Shown piece after piece: positions 10,401 through 20,578 of a stretch of 64,000 bases of DNA (position 1 is the first letter of the stretch; every line of letters starts with the position of its first letter). The notes below the pieces were generated by a model. That model had not been told where the DNA came from. It saw only the letters and a program-made list of their open reading frames with translations, and made no database searches. The position numbers were made by a program, and so were the translations under genes. Source of the stretch: Macrocystis pyrifera (taxonomy: Eukaryota; Sar; Phaeophyceae; Laminariales; Laminariaceae); contig JASSKH010000035.1 in the NCBI GenBank assembly GCA_031763025.1, positions 3,322,320 to 3,386,319 on the forward strand. The letters run 5' to 3'.

Positions 10401-12148
10401 ATAGATGCCGTCTCTCCCCCCCTCTCCGATGCCATAGATGCCCCCATTCTTGTCGCGTATAAGGTCCAGCATTCCCACTGTTCGCCGATTTTCATTGGGA
10501 TGTGCCAACTTGTACTGGCTGACATTAACGCAGGAGTTTTTTCTTCTTTATCGTTTGTTTATAATCGCGAGGAGACACGGTAGGATATACGGAGGAGATA
10601 TTCGAGGATATGCAGGCAAAATGTGACAGAATATACGGAGAAGATAGAATAGAACATGCGGCTGACAGCAGCGAGGCGGGAATTCTCGAAACTCCAATCG
10701 ACGCATGCAAACATCGCGGGACCTTAACAGAGCGACGTTATTATGACGGTAGGGGGTTGTCGCTTACGTGCAGTAAGTAGCACTACCCACGAGCCTACAA
10801 TGTCACGTGCCCGTATAGTATCGAGCAGTATCAACAGTGGTCGTCCGAGAGATTATAAATAGGTTCATGGTGAGCACATAATTCATGTCCAAAGCTCACC
10901 ACCTACGATGCTCTCAGCGTGCAGGAGGCCGAGAAAGCACCCACCCCCCCTCTCCTTTCCGTTCTGATCAAGGTGCACTACCCAGGGTGGGAGCCACGTT
11001 GGGACGAATGGGTGCCTCGGGAACGCCTCCGATGGGGCAATGAACGCCGCGCGGCCGCTCTGAAAGGGGTTTCCCCCCAAGAAGGTGACTCTGTGGAGAT
11101 GTGGTGCGAGGGGGTGCATGTGCCTGGCGCCTGGCTCGAGGCAGTGGTGCACACGGTACAAAACGAACGCCTCTACCTTGGAGAGGTGAGCATCTTCAAC
11201 TTGAACTTGGATGGTAAGGGAGATAGAAACGGAGGTAAGGGAAGTGGAGGCAGGCCCGGGAGTGTAAAAATAGGGAGAGGGCGTTTATCTCGCGTTTGCA
11301 TGCTGCGTTGGTTAAGCTGGGCGAGTGTCGTGCACGCCAGAAGGACATACAACAGTATCCGTCCAGGCTCGGCACACAGAAACTGCAGTATATCTGTTGT
11401 CGGCGGTCTACGCTCGCGACGGCCCGCATATGGGCAAAAGAGGTTTGGTTCAGGCACTTGGTCGGGCCAACGACGAGGCATCAACGCCTCGTGGGGTCGT
11501 GGACAGGGGTTTCAAGCGCGAACAGGAGGCGTTAACAGGAGGCATGCAACGATATGGGTAGTACATTTTGGTCAGCATACATATTTTTCTGGCTGATGGT
11601 GTGCCTCGACTGACAACACTACCCACTATCATTGGAATATGGTTTTATACCGTATACTCACCACAATTTTAGTTTTACCTCCAAACCATCAGTGTTTGGA
11701 TTGGATATCAAGCTCCTCACGGGACGAGTCTCAGTAAATAAAAATTGGTACAACCCTGCTGTAGTACGCGTCGCAGTATTTATCCAACAGTACATGGCTA
11801 GGGACGGCCTTCTGCGCCGTCGTTCACCCCACATGGAAAAAACGGAAATAGCTCGGAAATTAAGACGTTGAGGGCATCGGGCGTCGCATTCCCCACCGGT
11901 TAATCTTGCAGGTGCTAACGTCCGGCCATTTCTGGGTGGACACCAAGCATGTGCGCCTTGTCAAGCGAAGGGGTGCCGGGGGGAGCGGGGGAGAAGGTGC
12001 GCGAGGGGGCACAAGCAATGTCCGGCGATCGAGCAGCAGAGTAGTGGCGCCGTTGCTAAGAGCCCTTGGCCTGCGTGCGCGCACTAGACACAGCATCAGC
12101 ATCAACAGCAGCAGCAGGTTCAGCAGCAGCAGTTGTTCCTTGATGTGA
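7440..12148 (+). CDS. F-box protein with chromo-barrel/Tudor-like domains
   Basis: Five exons: 7440-7478, 8000-8326, 9900-10025, 10973-11185, 11912-12148. All introns are phase 0, and the product is 313 residues. An F-box spans exons 1-2 (LPLHVLQ joined to LALGFITLADNSVLC and VSKDFREAA, residues about 7-40). It is followed by the usual linker LYMKRMQDPH. Exons 3-4 encode a chromo-barrel or Tudor-knot fold, VGDQVEVAWKGKFRLE through VHYPGWEPRWDEWVP, resembling the MRG15 barrel. A second Tudor/Agenet-like segment follows (GDSVEMWCEGVHVPGAWLE to FWVDTKHVRLV). F-box proteins usually recruit substrates to SCF ubiquitin ligases, and the barrel may read methyl-lysine or bind nucleic acid; both roles are inference. 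A His/Ala repeat (codons near 8197-8224) interrupts the linker. The first donor (CAG/GTTTGA) is weak, so exon 1 is the least certain. Intron 3 carries a hAT-type MITE. Confidence 0.82.
8921..9222. repeat. Degenerate tandem array split by a MITE
   Basis: About six units of 30-37 bp begin near 8921, 8956, 8986, 9122, 9152 and 9186. Each carries a version of CAGCCCTATTGATAC followed by AGAATGACAG. The 106-bp MITE sits inside unit three. The array lies in intron 2 of the F-box gene. Confidence 0.75.
9014..9119. mobile_element. Short MITE, copy 1 (TA target)
   Basis: The element is 106 bp with imperfect terminal inverted repeats of about 28 bp; the ends read ATTACGGGGG and CCCCCGTAAT. It is bounded by TA on both sides if the repeat is taken to begin TTACGG. 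The interior is AT-rich. A related copy lies at 48306-48413. A TA target suggests a Tc1/mariner-type origin, which is inferred because no transposase is present. Confidence 0.8.
10153..10327. mobile_element. hAT-type MITE in an F-box gene intron
   Basis: The element is 175 bp. It starts CAGGGCTGTTCACG and ends with the imperfect complement ATGAACAGTCCTG. It is flanked by 8-bp direct repeats, ATTTTTAG at 10145-10152 and ATTTTTAC at 10328-10335. The interior is an imperfect palindrome rich in GACCCG/CGGGTC words. An 8-bp duplication and CAGGG ends are typical of hAT elements. It is non-autonomous. Confidence 0.8.
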
Positions 12149-14797
12149 TTTTGTTTTTTTATACTCTCGCTGTTTTCACCGGCCGTCGAGTAAACTCACG
12201 ATGGGTCGGTTGCGTTATCAAGTGTCGCCCTACCGCTGTCAAAACCAGGGGAAATTTCACCTGCTGGTGCCTATTTTGAAGGTATATTTAGTCTGTAGTT
12301 TGGGGCGCCGACAATCCTGGGGCGTGAGGGTTTTGCCTCGGCCGCATGGCCGACATAAAATACGGCGCGCATTGGATAGACCTGCAATCGCGTTGTTGCC
12401 TCCAACACCCCGCGATCCGTCCTCGCTGCGTCACCTACACGAACTAGTTCGAGCCGAACCGATGGAAGGCACAGCAGAAAATTATTCCAGGACCATACGA
12501 GTATGCGTGGTGCTTTGGTGTCCTTTCGAGCGAAGTCCGAGTCTCGGCGGTTGTAATTGTTTTACAGAACTCGTTTGATTTCGAGTATGCTTTTTGAACC
12601 GGACACGTTTGGACTTTTCGTGTTAGGGGAGCCCAAGGTAACTGGGGGGTAGATGGGAATAGTGCACACCTCGAATATATCATGATCTATCTATGTGCAG
12701 TAGATCATTAAGGTCTTCCAACCTCCGCTGTTGTGAGAGATTGCGCAGGATCTACATAGTACATATCCGACCCCGGAAACACTGGCTACTGCTGTAGACC
12801 ATGGGGATTATACGGGTTCCACCCGGCAACATGAGCCACAGTAGATGACGCGTGCTACGATAGAGGTAGCGCATTTCTTTTTTTTTTCTGGATGACGGGG
12901 TTCCTTAACCCAAAATCGTCGGAATTATGCCAATCCTGCTTCGAAAAATGATTTTTTTTGTATGCTTGGGCCACGGGATTATTCATCGGGATGCAATTTG
13001 ATTTTTGCTGAAAGTCAGTTTTCGGGTGAGACAAGGGAGCTCTTCAGGTGAGGAGCCTAAACGGTGGACTTCTATTGTAGCATGCTCCAGATCATACGAG
13101 ATCGGGAATAGATCTATCTGCCCTGGGAAGATCTAGATCATGATCTGTAGATGATCTGTTAGAGGATCTGTCAGACGATCTGTCCGACGGTCTATCCGAG
13201 TTGTGGAATAGTGATCAGTGTGAACAAATGCACAGCCAACGCTCGTGGAGGGCGGAAGCGGCTGTGGAAAGGGGGTCTGTACTTGTGTCTACGTTACGTT
13301 AGTACAACGTGAGTTGCTGCTTCCACACCGTTTTGATAGGAAATTTGCAGCGTCGCTTCGGTTGTTTTAGTCTTGCTGAAAAATCATCAGATGTACTCGC
13401 AGCGTAGGGGATTTTTGCGAAAGCCGCAACACTATGCTGGGAGGGTTTCCAGCGACAGGGTGGGCAATTAGGTTTCTGGTCCGCATCTCACCGCCGGAAG
13501 ACCCCTGGTGAACGTTTGTTCCGAAATGTGGAAGCTTCAATCGATTGAAAGGGGCTATAAATTAGGAAGTGCGTCATTTTTGGGGTTGTACGCGTACGCA
13601 GTGGCTCATCAAGGGAAAAAGGGGTTGAGCACAATGGGTCGTACGCGAGGAACGTCCGGTATAACCGTAAAAAAAAAAAACAAATGTAAACATTGCTGCT
13701 ATGAAAGCACGCTTCAAAAACGTACATACTTACTTAATAGACAGCGTCACGAAAACGTGTAGGAATTGAGCACATACAAGACCGAGGGCCCACGCGCAAA
13801 GGTCGAACCGCATGTATACCAGATCATTTATCATGAGCGTCCGTCCGCGGACACCGCATGACACTGACTGCTTACTGCTACCACTGCTGAGCGGTGAGAC
13901 ATCTTTCGCTCACAACTCGACTGCCGCGTAGCCCTCACGCTTTTTCGCAAGTTCTCGACGTGAAAGAGTTTGATACTACGATGTAAATAGGCGTTTTTAT
14001 TCGGGATTCGGGGGCGTTCTGATTGATATCACTCTGGGCGTAATTAGAAGGATCGCTTGGTTGGTCTTATATTGATATATAAAAAGGTCGTTATACTAGC
14101 TCCCTACGAATCCCCCAAAGAAAGGGAGCATATATACCTGGTACACCTGCGTCAAGGGCTGGCCGAAACGGTAGAACCGCATGCGGGATTTCATTGAGCA
14201 CGACCTTTCTCCCGGCGTTCTCCTTATGAACATTTCTTTTCAACCTTTTCGTGGGTTTTGCTGCATGCGTGTGTACCAGTACCTGGTGTATAAGAGCGCA
14301 TATATACAATGGTCGGGAGGAATTATAACCTCCGTGCCCTTCCACACGCGGACGATAGCGTTTTTAGTTGTCCCGTTAATAGCACGCAAAAAAGGCAAAA
14401 TGAGATGGCTGGTCCTAAAACATCCCAAACGCCACCGCATCAGGATGCGAATTGTGCTGGGAGCTGGATGGGGGCGGGGGGGGGGGCGAGTCTGCGGTCG
14501 CTTCAAGTCCGAGGCCTGCATAGACCTTGGCTCAGCTTGACAACATGGTTGAAATATACTTGACTTCGAACTCTAGACGCAACCCTAACCCCGACCGCCC
14601 GGTAAAGTTCTTGGAGTTTTCTCGGAACGAAAATACAATGAGGAGTTAGGGTGGACTATCAACCATTTAAGCCGAGCTGGGTCAAGTCGCAAACACCACC
14701 GCCGAGCCCAATGACTCAGAGGCAACTGAAGGCTTCGCATGTGCGCCAAGGGTAAGTGCCAGAACCTGAGTATCGGGGAGGGGAGGATCTCGTCGCA
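12149..14797. other. Convergent intergenic spacer
   Basis: No exon is recognised between the two convergent 3' ends. A GATC-rich dispersed repeat lies at about 12660-12850. A degenerate tandem run of GATCTGT-type words lies at about 13090-13200. A minus-oriented copy of the TTAGGG-containing repeat is at about 14520-14690. The ORFs are short and unconvincing. Confidence 0.6.
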
Positions 14798-17700
14798 CTA
14801 AAATCCGCCGTTAGTTCTTAACACCTCCTGGAAGTACTTCCAAGCCACCGCGAACAATGCACCCTGTCCACAATCACGTAAACCGCCCAAAAAACAGCCG
14901 GTGTGGGGGAAAAGGGAGGGGAGAGAGGTTGGCGAAGCGTGTTGGGGGCTCACGGTAGTTTGGGTGTCTGATTTGCACTCGCGCACGTGTGCGTCAGCGG
15001 GAAAGATCAAATGCTTAATGTGGTAGGGTGTGGTTTGAGCGCGGGTTGATATTTTTTTCAAGGTTTGCTAATATTTCACGCGTCGGACTGATTACAATCT
15101 GTCTGACCTAGACCGTACAAATATGAGTGGTCTGTACAATAGTTATCTGACCTGCCCGATCGATAATAAAAAAAAAATTCGTGCGGTAGACTCTCGCGGA
15201 TGCCCGGTGCTCCGGGACGACTTTCAAACGTTGATGCTCTGATGCCTCAGGTATTATCTGTGCTCCGGCAAAGTAGACCCACAGCGTGGGGTATTGATAA
15301 AAACCGGCACGCGACACGAAACCGATGCCAGTTTTGCTTTATGCACCTTACTTACAGCCTAGCTATAACCCCGACTCGGTCTCCCATTGAAAAAAAAAGA
15401 AGTCATTGAGCTCAAATTCACCTGTAGAGCATTGACAAGAATCCTGGTTTGGAGACCTCTTAAGAAGAGCCCCGTTACTCCGTCGTCGTTCACCACCTGC
15501 TTCAACGCCTCCGGGTAGGAGATCTGCCCGGCGGTGATCAAAGCACGGTGTTAATAAAATAATGGGAGGTATGTATTCTCATATTTGTCATAGCGCTTCA
15601 AGAGCACGTTTTCGACCATATTTGTGAGGGGGGGGGGTACTCGACATCATGCATGGCCGTATTCGTATGTGTGGGGGGGGGGGGGTTACTGGCCTTACAA
15701 CCCCGAGGATGCCGAAGAAAGGCGTGGCCAGACAAAACGAAAATGCTTACCGGTACTGGTGCGGTCTGCTTGGTCGTCTTGATCACGCGGATGGAGTTGG
15801 AGCAGCAGTCCGACACGCAGGACGAGCACAAACCTGCGCCGATTTGATTCACGGAAAAGGAGACCGTTCGCGGTGGCACACAAGTCGGGCCTTCTTAGCT
15901 TCATGCCAGCGAATATTTAATGCTTGTGATAAGCGGGGATGGGGTATGATGTAGCTAGTGTAGAACTCGCTTTCTACACGTGAAACCGTGTGCTGGTCCT
16001 TTCACGAATCGCTCACGATGTCTCCAAGAAGGCCTGAAAGAGGCAACACACTCACCTAGGTTCATGGATCTGTACCATATAACGTGCGGATTCCGCCCTC
16101 ATACCCGCGACATGGCGATCGCGACTGCTGTTTATTCAAGATGACCAAAGCGCGCGTGGGACTCGCCAACCATCCCCCCACAATCGCTACGGCTTTCGAG
16201 ACCTTGGACATGGAAAACGCAACTCTAAGGCCACCTCTCTGGGTGTTCGCTTGGGTGTCACATGACCTTGTCAAGTTCTTAGGCCGAGTCTAGGAATACA
16301 AGCAGTTCGATTTAACCTTTTGCCTTGAAATAGCACCCAAACGTTTTGGGTACAGACTATCTACTGTAGAATAATATTTGGCATTGTTTGGTACTAATCA
16401 CAGTAAAAAGGGTTTAAAAAGTGAAAACATCGTCCCACACTAAAATCCAAGTAATTTAACGCCTAAGCATAAATTCAGTTTATTGCGGGTTGACTCTGAG
16501 ATCGTGCATAAACCCTTACCTGATATACGTCATGTACTGAAAAGAAATGTCCAACACTAATTCCAAGGAGTAGATCCCCAAACAAAGATCGCAGTTCTTG
16601 TCGGTTTCACCCACCTAGTAAAGCCTGCCGGCCTAGCTTCAGAAGCTGGTCGTTTGCCGGAGCTGGTGGCAACCACGCGCCTAAGGAATTGTACGTGAAA
16701 TACCTGTCACAGTAGGATAGGACATGCGGACAGGAAGGGCAGAAAAGCTAACATAGACCGCACGGAGCAAGAAATAGACAAAAAAAGGGCTACTTATGGG
16801 GAGGGAGACAACGTAAACCGTACGAAGCAAAACATAGACAGAAGGAAAGGATATTTGTTGGGAGGGAGGGAGGGAGGGAGGGAGGAAAGGATATGGAGAG
16901 TGACCACCTCGACGGGTAATTGCGGGGTGGAGAAAAATACGGCGACAATAAACACGGATGGAAAAAATACTCTTCTTCGGCCGCGTTGTTCTCGGCTGAC
17001 TACGGCGACGTAAAAGAGGACACGTGCCAAGACAAGGCGCTAACTTTACCTTTAGTTATTTTGTGCGCGAACGGGTCTGCGTACTCGCACACACCCAGAG
17101 GTATTCGCGACGAAACCATGAAAACTGCGAAGAATGCAAAAACCATCACACACCCATCGGAGTGATCCCAGCGGTCATATGCAGAAATTCAAGTGTGTGT
17201 TGTGGTCCCTTTCACAAATGTACTTGTTTTCCCAGAAATGCGGTGGGACACCAGCGATGTCTCGGCAGCCCCGGCGCAGCTCACCAAGGGTAGTGCCCCA
17301 CAAACGTTGCCGTCGCCGTCGCCAGAGCCCCTTCGAACAGCACGCTTGGTCCATTCGCGGCTACCTTCTCGGTCAGCAGCTTTGTGCCTTCTGCTCCCGA
17401 CACCTGCGCCACAAAAACCAGGGAAGTTCGACCGCGCGCCACCGGATGCAGTCGGTTTATTCAACTACTGCTTCACCGTTGCGCTTACCTCGCGCTGCCC
17501 TCGCAAACCTTCGGATCTCTTCACTTTCCGATTAGCGTCCTTGTCGTGAAGAATCATAGCCGGTAACGTTAAACGATCCCAATCAATCTCAGAATGTAAC
17601 GCCATTTTTAAACTGGTGCCACAGTCGTAAACGGAAAACTACCTGCAAAGTGGTCTTGTAGGCGTCTATCGGGGTCAATCCGATGCGCCACAGCCCCGCC

Positions 17701-18039
17701 GCGACGCTCCCCGCCGCTGACTTGACCGGAAGCGGCAGCGATCGTGTGGATTCGAACGCCTCGAGTAGCGTGAGCACGCCCACGTTGGCAGCGGTATCTC
17801 CAAACCTGACGACGTCGTTCGGGCAACGGTTGGGGGCTGGCCGGTTGAACGGAGAAGGATTGGTCGAGTTTGGGGAGGTGCCGTTTAGCAAACTGTCGAA
17901 ACAAAAAAAAAAAAAAAACGGTTTTGGAACGAGAAAAACGTGGCACACGCCAGCCGACTAAACACTCTTACAACGATTTCATTCTATGCTTTAACGGTTT
18001 AACGGTCTTACGACTACGACCATGCGTGATATCGAGTGC

Positions 18040-18098
<59 letters not shown>

Positions 18099-20223
18099 AT
18101 TTCTGTTTGTATTATTTTTATCCTCCGGCGGATTGGTAAACATACATACTATTAATAGTATTGAGCTCACCACACTCCCTTTTCATGAAGGCACAACGCA
18201 GTGGCCACGACTGGGAACAGAGCCAGTTTCTGTGTGGAACTGACCTCTAGGCTCTCCAAGTAATACCGTTTATCCGCGCTTACCCGCGAAAGCAAGACTC
18301 GCACCTCGTCCTGCCCGCGGCGAGCGCGTGTTTGAAGAGGAAGTGTGCAGATAGCTCATGACCCGACAACCGTCGTGGACTGCGAATGGGATGGTCAAGC
18401 AAAGCAGCAAGACAGCAAGACAAAAACTCTTCTCGCTCACCGGCTTAGAGGGCCTTGCACCAACGCGAAAGAAACCCCCTTGTAAAGGCGCGGGACGCCC
18501 CCCTCCTCCCACAGCGTCCGGAGAGCATCCTCAGTGGACCCGCCGTTTTTGTACTGGAAACGAGCGGCGACGGGTACAGGTGCGGTATGACATCGCACTC
18601 TTGATATTGTCAAAAGTTCGCACCTAACACGCAGACCATCGATTTGCACTTCATGAGCTAGGTATTTTAAGGGTAATCTATTCCCGATCTGGTATGATCT
18701 AGCTCATGTTGCCGGGTGGGACCCGTATATTCTGCAGATGACCAAGCACATGAGTCCTGGAATGAATCTCTATGCGCTGTATCACGTATAGATCCTGCAC
18801 AATCTCTTATAACGGCAGGGGAGGACCCAGATGATTTTCTGTAGATCATGAACTGTCCAAGGTGTGCAATAGCTGTTGGGTTGAAGCGAAGCACTAACCG
18901 TGAAGTCTCGAGCAAGCATCGGCAGACAATCCTTATCGTCTCAAACGCAGGGCATCACTGCTGCTGCACGCATACCAGCATGCTTCAGCTTTACCTAACA
19001 GCCACCTGACGGTGCGGCACCTCCCCATTGTGTCATATATTGTAGGTAGAATACAGTCCCCCGTGCGGATCAACCGCAACATGGTGCAGAAGTGTTTGCT
19101 AAGCGCGCGGGGGGGTTCAAGTGTTGCTATGATGTGAAACGCATTTCGAGTACTGGTCGAAAATAACTGTCTTTGCGACAATCGATAACTGCTGGTGTGT
19201 CCCCAATCCTCAACCCTTTGGGCGTCTTCGCCTCTGGTCTCCCGAATGGATGCTCCCATGCGGAACACAACGCTGTCGTGGTCCGGTCGTTCAAAGTACC
19301 GAAACAAACTCAAGGGGTGCTCGCTGAGCAAGTACAATTAACGCCCGTTGCGCAAACGAAAACTCTCAGTTAGGTGCAATAGTCGTTTCAACATCACGGC
19401 GCCCTAAAATTCAAACGATTTACCTCTGCGCTACGATGGCAGACGGTGCGCCAGGCGCACTCATGTGATGGGAAACGTTCGACGAACGTTGCGCCCCATG
19501 GAAGACTGACTCACTTGAAAGTTCATGGTGGTCCGAAGCCACATGAGAGAAAGCACCTGTACCACAGCGGCGGCGGCGCCAGATGCCCCCCCCCCCGACG
19601 CTAGCCTTCCCTGCTTTGGATAGGATAGCTCCGATGTCCAGCGGCGCCGCCGAAGCTTGCGCGGCTAGTTGGATGTGCGTCGTTGTCGTGGTAGCCACCG
19701 CAGCATCGAGAGGAGCTAAAAAGATCACTACCGCTACCGCCGCCACTGCTGCTGCTGCTGCTGCTGTTGCAGTGGCATCTGCATCTACCGGTTGCGTCTG
19801 TATTGGTACTGGTAATTCTCGCGTGTGGGCGGGACTGTCGCGTTCGGCCCAAACAAGTACGTCTGCGGACGTAACGGTTTGCTCGTCCCACGTAGCAAGC
19901 TCGCCTATGCCCGTAGCGTCACGATCGTCGCTGGCAACTCGCGCATCCCTTGTTCGTCGGCCGCTTGGCATCGGCACCATATATGTCCGTGTTCGCCTAT
20001 CGGTCGCCTCGGATACGGAGCAGCTTCGTGGGGGCGTCGTGGGCAACGCTCGCTGGTCACATCCTCGGGTCGTTCTCTGACTCAACGGGACGCTGAGGAA
20101 GGCAGTCGATGGCGAGGGCGGTGCCGACCACGCCAGTCGTGGAAAACCGAGAGCGCTAGCTACTACGGCAACTACTACCGAGCGCGACGATAATGTTGCC
20201 ATTAGCAGACCGCTGTCAAGCAT
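14798..20223 (-). CDS. Mitochondrial-carrier-family-like protein, probably plastid-directed
   Basis: Eight exons on the minus strand: 20223-19515, 18553-18441, 17805-17643, 17403-17285, 16703-16615, 15833-15751, 15523-15422, 14863-14798. The product is about 480 residues if one frameshift is corrected. The carrier core occupies roughly the last 290 residues. The only clear carrier signature is PIDAYK in exon 3; the first and third repeats are degenerate (VQVLSLMWLRTTMN and CVSDCCSNSIRVIKTTKQT). Other landmarks are YKGVSFALVQGPLSRFGDTA and TFVGHYPWYFTYN. The extra N-terminus begins with a hydrophobic signal-like segment (VVVAVVASALGF), with a Ser-Thr-Ala-Phe site downstream, which could be bipartite plastid targeting. 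Exon 1 is 709 nt, one base too many: an 11-C run at 19586-19596 (11 G in the coding sense) throws the frame, whereas 10 would keep it. Every other junction is in phase. Substrate unknown. A second ATG lies at 20202. Confidence 0.85.
15628..15685 (+). repeat. G-tract dispersed element, copy in carrier intron 6
   Basis: A G10 run leads into a block with GTACTCGACATCATGCATGG and CCGTATTCGTA, followed by G13. It is related to blocks near 18000, 41046, 45560, 45644 and 46700. Confidence 0.7.
16860..16884 (+). repeat. (GGGA)n tract, G-quadruplex-capable
   Basis: There are about six consecutive GGGA units on the plus strand, within intron 4 of the minus-strand carrier gene. At least four G-triplets with one-base loops meet the usual quadruplex pattern. 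Confidence 0.75.
18000..18095 (-). repeat. G-tract dispersed element with a C55 homopolymer
   Basis: The block with TTACGACTACGACCATGCGT runs directly into 55 consecutive C (18041-18095). It lies in intron 2 of the carrier gene and is inverted relative to the copy at 15628. The exact homopolymer length may be an assembly estimate. Confidence 0.8.
18680..18860 (-). repeat. GATC-rich dispersed repeat, inverted copy
   Basis: The reverse complement shares CACCCGGCAACATGAG and GATTGTGCAGGATCTA words with the copy at 12660-12850. Weaker relatives lie near 25385 and 36285. The copy is in the first intron of the carrier gene. Confidence 0.6.
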
Positions 20224-20578
20224 ACGGGGTGCTGCAAGGTAACAAGCGCGAGAGGTACGTTATTACACATGTAAACGCGGCGCAATTACGAGATTTTCGT
20301 TGAGATAAGAAGGCATTAATTGCCGGGGTTGACGTTCGTGCAGGAACGTCGTAGAGGCTCACATGATCGATGCCAGACCAGGTGACAGCAGTGTGACAGT
20401 GTACGCTCGTTCTTGTGTCCTATCTAGAACAAAGAGGAGGAGAGAGTGATAGAGACCATGTGCGCTTGAGAACAGTCAAGTGAAGATCCAACGCGAAGCA
20501 CAGCTCTTTTAAAGCTCTCGCAAACCTTGAGCTCACATCCAGCTTTCTGTACCCGAGAGGGTATAACAAGTGATTGGC
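20224..20578. promoter_or_regulatory. Divergent promoter region (carrier / ATP-grasp)
   Basis: A 355-bp spacer separates the start codons of two divergent genes, so both promoters and 5' leaders must fit here if no upstream non-coding exon exists. I see no confident TATA box. Both products carry plausible plastid-targeting N-termini, so shared regulation is possible but is inference. Confidence 0.45.

Noticed and set aside
19420-20223. Reading exon 1 of the carrier straight through to 19420
   Set aside because: After the G run this frame gives IWRRRRCG-type text, while the +1 frame gives the conserved VVQVLSLMWLRTTMN and a good donor at 19514.
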